From positions 1 through 5,126 of the forward strand of contig JAHFAP010000226.1 in NCBI GenBank assembly GCA_023250495.1: DNA of 5,126 nt, written 5' to 3'. Below are positions 1-4,314 of the stretch, in pieces. Both the position numbers and the translations under genes were made by a program. Under the pieces are notes generated by a model that was not told the origin of the DNA, searched no databases, and saw only the letters and a program-made list of their open reading frames with translations. Position 1 is the stretch's first letter. Every line of letters begins with the position of its first letter. This DNA is from Deltaproteobacteria bacterium. GTDB taxonomy: Bacteria; Desulfobacterota; Binatia; UBA9968.

Positions 1-1
1 C

Positions 2-427
2 TTCCTGGCGCAGGAGGCCGGCTTCCGCGAGCTGGTATCTTTTATCGAACAGGACATCGTGGAGCTGCAGGGAAGCATACTTGCGTCCGAGCAGCTGCTC
101 GAATCCGAGCCGGCGCTGGCGGAGAAGTTTGTGCGCGGGGCACTCAAGGGCTTCCGCGCTTTCCGTGACAACCGTTCGGGAACGATCCAAGTCTTGACGC
201 GCTTTCTCAGGCTCAAGGAGGAGATGGTGGCGAAGATCTACGATCTGATTCGTCCGGGGATGACCCAGGACGGGACCATCAGCGAAGCCTTGCAGAGAAA
301 ATCCCTCGAGCACATCGTCGGCCGCGTGGCGCTTGAGAAGCCGCCGGCCCTGGAGAAGATTTTTGATTTTTCCCTTGCGCGGAAGGTCCGCGATGAGTTG
401 CAGGCCAAGGGGTGGAAGCCGGGATAG
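2..427 (+). CDS. ABC transporter substrate-binding protein, NMT1/SsuA-like (C-terminal part, 5' truncated)
   Basis: The frame is open from the first bases of the window and ends at TAG 425-427, giving the last 141 residues of a protein that starts outside. I read it as the C-terminal lobe and tail of an NMT1/SsuA/TauA-type periplasmic binding protein, the extracytoplasmic solute receptor of an ABC importer. The basis is the run ILASEQLLESEPALAEKF followed by a helix with GALKGFRAFRDNR, then a helix-rich tail ending in DELQAKGWKPG. The same arrangement (xREKIEKNPDQVRKVLRGFLRALRAVRQEK, then a helical tail) is seen in the complete binding protein at 2401-3375, so the two are probably paralogues. 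A GTG at 59 could act as a start, but the frame continues upstream in convincing protein sequence (FLAQEAGFRELVSF), so the gene is cut by the window edge. It converges on the bicupin gene with only 12 bp between stop codons and no visible terminator. The ligand cannot be told from this part. Confidence 0.8.
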   Translation, partial: FLAQEAGFRELVSFIEQDIVELQGSILASEQLLESEPALAEKFVRGALKGFRAFRDNRSGTIQVLTRFLRLKEEMVAKIYDLIRPGMTQDGTISEALQRKSLEHIVGRVALEKPPALEKIFDFSLARKVRDELQAKGWKPG

Positions 428-439
428 ATCGCTGCTTTC

Positions 440-1492
440 TTAAAGTCCCAGACGAGTTTCGCCCTGTCCCTCTTCGCGGTACAAACCGAACGCTTTGAGC
501 ACCGGCGCGTCATGCATCGAAAAAAGAATGGCGTCTTCCTTTGCCGCGCGGTTGGCATGCTCGTGCCAGCTCCAGAGCGGCACGATGAACGTGTCGCCTT
601 TCTCCCAGTGAAACGGCTCGCCGTTGATTACGGTGGTCCCGCTGCCGCGGAATATATGGTAGATGCTCGTGCTCGTGTGGCGGTGGACCTGTGTTCGCAT
701 CCCTGGCCGGAGCATCTGCATGCGGCACGAGAGCGTGGGCAGCGTCGAGCCGCCGGTCAAAGGGTTGACGTAGTCCAGTGCTATGCCCTCGAACGGATGG
801 GGCGTTCCCTCGGCGAGGCGCTTCAGCGCCGGGTAGGTGTCGCGCCAGCGGTAATGGAGCGGGCGCGACGTCTCCGTCTGCCCTGAAGCCACGGGCCGCG
901 TCATGCCGTAGTCGGGCGAGAGGTCGGAGCTGCTCTTGACCGGAAGGCGCTGCTCCCGGTAGGGCTCGAGCGATATGACCTGCAGCGATTGCACGAAAGG
1001 CACATCCAGCCCGTCAATCCAGACCATCGGCTCATTGCCCTCGTGCGCGTGCTCATGCCAGCTCCACTGAGGGGTGAGAATCAGATCTCCCTCTTCCATC
1101 GCCATCTTGTGTCCCGCGACCGTGGTATAGGCGCCTTTTCCCTGGAGGATGAAGCGGATGGCGGTCATCGTGTGGCGGTGGGCCGGCGCCACCTCGCCGG
1201 GCTGGATGAGCTGAAAGGAGAAAAGCATCGTGTGGCTGGTCATTTCGCTCTTCTCCATTCCTGGATTGACCAGGCGGATAGTTCTCCGCTCGACGTTTCC
1301 TTTCGAGATTCCGATCCGGTCCCGCGCCTGAAGCAGTCCGTCATAGACGTCCGCCCACTTCCAGAGATAGGGCTTCACGGTTGTCTTAGGGTCCAGAGGT
1401 CGATCTTCTCGATCGAGCCGCCAGATGCCCGACAGCCATTTTTGCCAGAGCAGTTGATCCAGCTCGTCAGTGGGTTTGGACTCGGCTTTCAT
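440..1492 (-). CDS. Bicupin dioxygenase, gentisate 1,2-dioxygenase-like
   Basis: A 350-residue protein with two cupin barrels. The N-terminal cupin (about 95-165) has H105-R-H107-T and W143-S-W-H146-E-H, and ends in PMVWIDGLDVP, a hallmark of gentisate/salicylate/1-hydroxy-2-naphthoate ring-cleaving dioxygenases. The 105/107/146 spacing equals that recalled for the iron ligands of E. coli gentisate dioxygenase (104/106/145). The C-terminal cupin (about 258-328) repeats the pattern with H270, H272 and H310/H312. Length fits the family (about 340-380). Such enzymes are cytosolic Fe(II) proteins that use O2 to open a hydroxylated aromatic acid; which substrate is used here cannot be told, and salicylate or 1-hydroxy-2-naphthoate are alternatives to gentisate. 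ATG at 1492-1490 is preceded by GGAGGTG (1503-1497) at a suitable distance, though start codon and part of this site are in a hairpin. It follows the TenA-fold oxidase gene by 55 bp on the same strand, suggesting cotranscription. No key residue is missing in the first cupin. Confidence 0.87.
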   Translation of the reverse strand: MKAESKPTDELDQLLWQKWLSGIWRLDREDRPLDPKTTVKPYLWKWADVYDGLLQARDRIGISKGNVERRTIRLVNPGMEKSEMTSHTMLFSFQLIQPGEVAPAHRHTMTAIRFILQGKGAYTTVAGHKMAMEEGDLILTPQWSWHEHAHEGNEPMVWIDGLDVPFVQSLQVISLEPYREQRLPVKSSSDLSPDYGMTRPVASGQTETSRPLHYRWRDTYPALKRLAEGTPHPFEGIALDYVNPLTGGSTLPTLSCRMQMLRPGMRTQVHRHTSTSIYHIFRGSGTTVINGEPFHWEKGDTFIVPLWSWHEHANRAAKEDAILFSMHDAPVLKAFGLYREEGQGETRLGL

Positions 1493-1507
1493 CGGACACC
1501 TCCGATG
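1490..1507 (-). promoter_or_regulatory. Hairpin over the bicupin start codon and ribosome-binding site
   Basis: Perfect 7 bp inverted repeat with a 4 nt loop. On the mRNA strand it reads CATCGGA-GGTG-TCCGATG, where the final ATG is the start codon of the bicupin gene. The Shine-Dalgarno core GGAGGTG is split: GGA is in the 5' arm and GGTG is the loop. If formed in mRNA, it would hide the start codon and leave half of the ribosome-binding site exposed. The geometry is seen directly; a regulatory role is inference. Confidence 0.5.
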
Positions 1508-1541
1508 TAAAGGATGAAGGCTGAAGGCGGAAGGATGAAAA
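1507..1541. repeat. Degenerate heptamer tandem repeat in the oxidase-bicupin spacer
   Basis: Five head-to-tail heptamers fill most of this spacer: GTAAAGG, ATGAAGG, CTGAAGG, CGGAAGG, ATGAAAA on the plus strand, approximate unit NNGAAGG (CCTTCNN on the mRNA strand). Short heptamer arrays of this kind occur between genes in several bacterial groups. The period of 7 is not a multiple of 3 and the array carries no supported coding frame. Confidence 0.6.
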
Positions 1542-1554
1542 GCTCCTTCATCCT
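1511..1554 (-). promoter_or_regulatory. Two competing hairpins at the oxidase gene's 3' end
   Basis: The segment CCTTCATCCT (plus strand, 1545-1554), which covers the stop codon of the oxidase gene, is a perfect 10 bp reverse complement of AGGATGAAGG at 1511-1520. It is also an 8 bp match to AGGATGAA at 1532-1539, leaving a 7 nt loop. The two pairings exclude each other. Neither is followed by a T-run on the transcribed strand, so a standard intrinsic terminator is not supported; partial termination, mRNA stabilisation or no function are all possible. The pairings are partly a by-product of the heptamer repeats. Confidence 0.35.
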
Positions 1555-2303
1555 AAGGTCTCGTTCTTGTATCTGCGGTAAATCCCATCGTAGAAAGTCG
1601 TCATCATCTGGACGGCGACGCGCGCGCAATACTCCAGAGGCCAGCCGGCGCGCTCGTTTCCGTAGCCGTCCTCAAGGGCTTTCTCCAGAATCCGCTGATT
1701 CGTTCCGCCATGCTCCTCGCTGAGGTCGGCCTCTTCATGGACGCGGAAATACTGGATGTCTTCGAGGGTAAGCCCGTAGTGCTTCGGGAGGTTGGCGCGG
1801 AAGTCCTGCGAGATGAAGCCGAAGATCTCTTCTTCCAGGTGAATGGCATAGCACTCCGCCAGGGGAACGTCGATCCAGGAGCGGACGAAAAAGTCCACCA
1901 GCCCCCGCGCCTCTGGGATCAACTCACACTCGATCATCTCTCGCGGCTCAACTCCCAAAGCCTTGCCCAGAGGCAGTAGCATCCTCGCGTGGCCGCCCAG
2001 CCCCGGCGTGGTGAACTCCTCGCCGATCTTCTGCGCGATCATGTCTTCCAGTTCGGGATGTCTTTTGAAAAAGCCGACGAATTGGTGATAAACCGTGGCC
2101 ATTCCCGTGTTGACCTCGACGGCAAAGGCATGCCAGTTCTTAATCCAGAATCTCAGATGGTCGCGCTCCAGCGTCCCGGCCCTAAGCTCTTTGAAGAACG
2201 GATGGTTCCTGATCTCCTTTTCATAGGTGTCCAGCACGATCTGCCGCAGCGCGGCGACTTTCGCTTTTGCTTCCTGCGGGCTCATTTTGATATGTTCGGC
2301 CAT
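1548..2303 (-). CDS. TenA/PqqC-fold protein, probable haem-oxygenase-like diiron oxidase (HDO)
   Basis: A 251-residue all-helical protein, usual in length for the TenA/PqqC/CADD superfamily. Family-like segments are HPFFKELRAGTLERDHLRFW (34-53), the GEEF helix with E95 and H105 (GLGGHARM), the HLEEE helix (E157-E159), and YFRVHEEADLSEEHGG with H189, D193 and H198. The spacings E95-H105 (10), E159-H189 (30) and H189-D193 (4) match those I recall for SznF (E215, H225, E281, H311, D315), supporting a non-haem diiron oxidase rather than a thiaminase (TenA) or cofactorless PqqC. The position of the last histidine ligand (residue 196) is Glu here. The product is presumably cytosolic and its substrate is unknown. 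ATG 2303-2301 is chosen because it is the first Met and a candidate promoter lies just upstream; no Shine-Dalgarno precedes it or the alternative M7 (2285-2283). The bicupin gene follows on the same strand after 55 bp, and the binding-protein gene at 2401 diverges from it. Confidence 0.8.
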   Translation of the reverse strand: MAEHIKMSPQEAKAKVAALRQIVLDTYEKEIRNHPFFKELRAGTLERDHLRFWIKNWHAFAVEVNTGMATVYHQFVGFFKRHPELEDMIAQKIGEEFTTPGLGGHARMLLPLGKALGVEPREMIECELIPEARGLVDFFVRSWIDVPLAECYAIHLEEEIFGFISQDFRANLPKHYGLTLEDIQYFRVHEEADLSEEHGGTNQRILEKALEDGYGNERAGWPLEYCARVAVQMMTTFYDGIYRRYKNETLG

Positions 2304-2312
2304 GCGTAAGAA

Positions 2313-2341
2313 AAGGTATCCAATGCGGATCGGGTTGTCAA
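2313..2341 (-). promoter_or_regulatory. Candidate sigma70-type promoter for the oxidase-bicupin operon
   Basis: On the minus strand a perfect -35 TTGACA (2341-2336) is separated by 17 nt from TACCTT (2318-2313). The latter matches the -10 consensus at only three positions, though these include the key first T, second A and last T. Transcription would begin near 2306-2305, two or three bases before the ATG at 2303, which fits the lack of a Shine-Dalgarno there. The -35 box lies 1 bp outside the left 58 bp palindromic repeat. The weak -10 keeps confidence modest. Confidence 0.4.
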
Positions 2342-2342
2342 C

Positions 2343-2400
2343 GAACCCTCACCCTTCCCTCTCCCTGGAAGGGAGAGGATTAAAGGTGAGGGTTGAAGGG
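2343..2400. repeat. 58 bp palindromic repeat, copy 1
   Basis: This 58 bp block recurs without a mismatch, in the same orientation, at 3379-3436. It is an imperfect palindrome: outer arms AACCCTCACC (2344-2353) and GGTGAGGGTT (2385-2394), inner arms CCTCTCCCT (2358-2366) and AGGGAGAGG (2370-2378) around a 3 nt loop. CCCTCACCC/CCCTCTCCC arms are typical of dispersed REP-like intergenic elements seen in many bacterial genomes. This copy lies in the divergent gap between the oxidase gene and the binding-protein gene, and it contains the possible GTG start and Shine-Dalgarno-like purine runs of the latter. It could also act as a bidirectional transcription barrier, but no T-run follows. Confidence 0.9.
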
Positions 2401-3375
2401 TTGAAGAGAAAGAGAAAAACGATTTGGGGATTCGTTCTCGCTCTGAGTTTCACTGCTGCGGTGGACTGTGAGGCGCAGCGGCTGGATCGGGCGCTGCTTA
2501 CCCATTCGAGCGAGAGCATCAGCATCACTCCTCTGATCTACGGGATCGAAAGAGGTCTGTATCGCAAAGAGGGGATCGACCTGCAGTTTCGCATTCTGCG
2601 TGGCGATCTGGCGCTGAGCGCGATGGCGAGCGGCAAAGAGGTGGATTACATGTACGGCGCCGGCACCGCCTTGCTGGGCGCGGTGAGGGGCGCGCCGGTG
2701 AAGATCCTCTCGCACGATTTCAAAAGCGTGCTCTTCTATCTGATGGCTCAGCCGAATGTCCAATCGCCCAAAGATCTAAAAGGAAAGAAGATCGCGGTCA
2801 GCTCTCTCGGCGGCACCGGTGCCGCGTCGGCGAGGGCCTCGCTCAAGGCCATCGGACTCGATCCGGACAGAGATATGACCTTCATCGTGATCGGGGCCGC
2901 CTCGGTTCGCCTGGCGGCCATGGAATCCGGCTCGGTTGAAGCGGCCATCATGCCGGTGCCGTGGAACTTTCGGATGAAGCAAAAAGGGTTCAAGGAGATG
3001 ATCTTCGCCGGAAATGTCATGTCGCAGCCGCTCAGCGGCATCGCGACGGCGAGGGAAAAGATCGAGAAGAATCCGGATCAGGTGCGCAAGGTGTTGCGGG
3101 GTTTCCTCCGGGCCCTCAGGGCCGTTAGGCAGGAGAAGAAGGACGTGACCGATTTTATCGCTCGCAAGTTCAATCTGGAACCGCAGGTGGCGGAAGAGAC
3201 TTATAAGGTTGTCTTGCAAACGCTCAGCGAGGACGGCACGGTTAGCGCGGAGGTTCTTCAGGATCTGCTGGAGCAGGTGAAGAAAGAAACCGGGGTGACG
3301 CGGGACATTTCCGTCAACGACATCGTGGACTATAGAATACTAAGGGAAGTAGCGAAAGAAGGGTTTAAGGGTTGA
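2401..3375 (+). CDS. ABC transporter substrate-binding protein, NMT1/SsuA-like
   Basis: A complete 324-residue periplasmic solute-binding protein of the NMT1/SsuA/TauA group. From TTG 2401 it begins with a signal peptide: basic KRKRK, hydrophobic core WGFVLALSFTAA, likely cleavage after C-E-A (about 25). Family signatures follow: LIYGIERGLYRKEGIDLQF (45-63), SPKDLKGKKIAVSSLGGTG (122-140), RLAAMESGSVEAAIMP (170-185), and the C-terminal NPDQVRKVLRGFLRAL helix. Relatives bind sulfonates, nitrate, pyrimidine precursors or aromatic acids; the ligand here is unknown. Start choice: TTG 2401 has AGGTGAG about 10 nt upstream, and GTG 2386 (five extra residues) has GGGAGAGGA 6 nt upstream; both signals come from the palindromic repeat. 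The frame is open further upstream, but that part is antisense to the oxidase gene. No permease or ATPase follows, so it is an orphan receptor in this window. The tail resembles the partial protein at 2-427. Its stop is 3 bp before the second repeat copy. Confidence 0.88.
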   Translation: MKRKRKTIWGFVLALSFTAAVDCEAQRLDRALLTHSSESISITPLIYGIERGLYRKEGIDLQFRILRGDLALSAMASGKEVDYMYGAGTALLGAVRGAPVKILSHDFKSVLFYLMAQPNVQSPKDLKGKKIAVSSLGGTGAASARASLKAIGLDPDRDMTFIVIGAASVRLAAMESGSVEAAIMPVPWNFRMKQKGFKEMIFAGNVMSQPLSGIATAREKIEKNPDQVRKVLRGFLRALRAVRQEKKDVTDFIARKFNLEPQVAEETYKVVLQTLSEDGTVSAEVLQDLLEQVKKETGVTRDISVNDIVDYRILREVAKEGFKG

Positions 3376-3378
3376 AGG

Positions 3379-3436
3379 GAACCCTCACCCTTCCCTCTCC
3401 CTGGAAGGGAGAGGATTAAAGGTGAGGGTTGAAGGG
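3379..3436. repeat. 58 bp palindromic repeat, copy 2
   Basis: Identical in all 58 bp and in orientation to the block at 2343-2400. It begins 3 bp after the TGA (3373-3375) of the binding-protein gene, so that gene is bracketed by the two copies, whose left ends are 1036 bp apart. The last 11 bases, GGGTTGAAGGG (3426-3436), also occur just before the copy at 3369-3379, covering the gene's last codons. It lies between convergent genes and could fold in either transcript. A role as transcript end or mRNA stabiliser is possible but not shown. Confidence 0.9.
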
Positions 3437-3529
3437 ATCAAAACGATTTTAGATTAGGGAACAACTTGAGATGAGTCTCTTTGGATTAGGACAAAATCAT
3501 ACTGGAATCGAAAGATTTAAAGCGGCCAC
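3437..3529. other. Convergent intergenic spacer without a recognisable element
   Basis: This AT-richer stretch separates the second repeat copy from the stop of the toxin gene. I see no convincing promoter, no terminator with a T-run and no supported gene. An ATG at 3471 opens a frame, but that frame runs antisense through the toxin-antitoxin pair and is not credible. Confidence 0.5.
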
Positions 3530-3982
3530 TCAAGCCTTTTTCCGCCGTGAGAGGCGGCGAAGAAACTGCCTGACGGAGACAATTCGAACCCGGCGCCGCC
3601 GCAGAGCTTTGATCAAATCGAGATCCCGTTTGAGATCATCATCTCGCGTTACCAGATATTGCGATTGGCCAAGGATGGCAGCTTCTAAAATCTCGTTGTC
3701 ATCGGGATCGCGACATATCTTCAGATCACCGGAGATCTGGACGACACTTGCGCGAGCTGCGATAAGCCGGACGAATATTTCTACCTCCTCGGGGGGATAC
3801 TTAAATCGCAGAGTCAATCGTGACCGGCTAAGGACTTCTGCGATTTCAGCGAGTTGTGAGAAAGACGTCACGACCCTGAAGTCGTCGCGCCGCCATTTCG
3901 CGATAACTTGCCCGGGAGGGCCGGTAGGCTTGAGGAAGGCGGAGACCCAGACGTTGGTGTCAAGCAGGGCGACGAGCGGCAC
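3530..3982 (-). CDS. PIN-domain toxin (putative type II toxin-antitoxin RNase)
   Basis: A 150-residue PIN-domain protein, the size of the 'putative toxin, PIN family' group (COG1569-like, related to VapC). The acidic Mg2+-binding residues are visible: D8 in LLDTNVWVSAFL, E46 in SQLAEIAEVLSRSR, D92/D94/D95 in CRDPDDNEILEAA and D114-D116 in LVTRDDDL. Such proteins are cytosolic metal-dependent ribonucleases held inactive by a cognate antitoxin. All four catalytic clusters are present, so it looks active. The C-terminus is strongly basic (RRLSRRKKA). The start is GTG (3982-3980), chosen because the PIN fold begins directly after it; the gene therefore overlaps the upstream antitoxin by 23 bp in another frame, as in coupled toxin-antitoxin operons. 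An AAGG lies about 9 nt upstream. No own promoter is apparent, so expression probably depends on the antitoxin promoter. RNA target unknown. Confidence 0.87.
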   Translation of the reverse strand: MPLVALLDTNVWVSAFLKPTGPPGQVIAKWRRDDFRVVTSFSQLAEIAEVLSRSRLTLRFKYPPEEVEIFVRLIAARASVVQISGDLKICRDPDDNEILEAAILGQSQYLVTRDDDLKRDLDLIKALRRRRVRIVSVRQFLRRLSRRKKA

Positions 3983-4238
3983 GGCGTTGCGCCTTAACCT
4001 CGGCTCTTGCTTGAGTCACTTCCGCCTCGATGACTTCTTGTGGGATCGCTTTGGTGCGGGCTCTCATCCTACGGAGCAAGCGTTCGAAGTCCTTCCGCCA
4101 TTGCGGCTCTCGGTAGAGAGTAACCAGGACCCGGGACTGCTCCTTCAATCGGAGCGGTTGCAGAGGTCTCAGCACTCCATTTTCGTACACGGCTCTAAAC
4201 GTTTCTTCCGCCGGACGAGATCTTCTAGACTCTGCCAT
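3960..4238 (-). CDS. Antitoxin, DUF104/AF2212-like
   Basis: A 92-residue protein. Residues 13-43 carry the DUF104 (AF2212-like, PF01954) signature: FRAVYENGVLRPLQPLRLKEQSRVLVTLYRE. This small beta domain is found in antitoxins that accompany PIN toxins. Residues 47-90 are charged and probably helical (WRKDFERLLRRMRAR and onward, ending KAQRRAARR); by analogy this part would wrap around the toxin. The gene is immediately upstream of, and overlaps by 23 bp, the PIN-toxin gene, the usual antitoxin-first order. ATG 4238-4236 is chosen because a near-consensus promoter ends 7 nt before it; no Shine-Dalgarno is present, as expected for a leaderless message. Autoregulation by the complex is common for such operons, but DNA binding by this class is not established from sequence. 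Confidence 0.82.
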   Translation of the reverse strand: MAESRRSRPAEETFRAVYENGVLRPLQPLRLKEQSRVLVTLYREPQWRKDFERLLRRMRARTKAIPQEVIEAEVTQARAEVKAQRRAARRPA

Positions 4239-4245
4239 AATTGGT

Positions 4246-4275
4246 ATTATAGCGGTGCCCTCGCGCTACGGTCAA
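4246..4275 (-). promoter_or_regulatory. Strong sigma70-type promoter of the toxin-antitoxin operon, leaderless
   Basis: On the minus strand: TTGACC (4275-4270, 5 of 6 to the -35 consensus), an 18 nt spacer, then a perfect TATAAT (4251-4246). The A of the antitoxin ATG is at 4238, 8 nt downstream of the -10, so transcription should start at or within a base or two of the start codon. A short inverted repeat, ATAAT-N4-ATTAT (4237-4250), covers the -10 and the start codon and could be an operator, though arms of 5 bp in AT-rich DNA are weak evidence. Confidence 0.7.
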
Positions 4276-4314
4276 GCACGTCACGTAGAGGGCTGACAGT
4301 GGATGGAGGGATTC

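Noticed and set aside
989..1510. Plus-strand open frame (173 codons) opposite the bicupin
   Set aside because: It lies antisense to the bicupin N-terminal domain, resembles no known family and has no ribosome-binding site; a GC-rich shadow. The same applies to 512-886.
1548..2303. Calling the TenA-fold gene tenA (thiaminase II) or pqqC
   Set aside because: There are no thiamine or PQQ genes nearby, and the E/H/E/H/D spacing matches diiron oxidases of the fold better. A specific symbol is not justified.
1989..2309. Plus-strand open frame opposite the 5' part of the oxidase gene, and a similar one at 1710-1979
   Set aside because: Antisense to well-supported family motifs of the TenA/HDO-like protein; no independent evidence.
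2227..2385. N-terminal extension of the second binding protein to an ATG at 2227 or 2302
   Set aside because: It would overlap the divergent oxidase gene and translate the palindromic repeat. The signal peptide begins properly at 2386 or 2401.
3379..3436. Palindrome copy 2 as a standard intrinsic terminator
   Set aside because: The stem is strong but no T-run follows on either strand, and the same sequence occurs at a gene start. It fits a dispersed repeat better than a dedicated terminator.
2343..3436. Two 58 bp repeats as a CRISPR array or insertion-sequence ends
   Set aside because: There are only two copies about 1 kb apart with a complete gene between. They are in direct, not inverted, orientation, and the enclosed gene is a binding protein, not a transposase.
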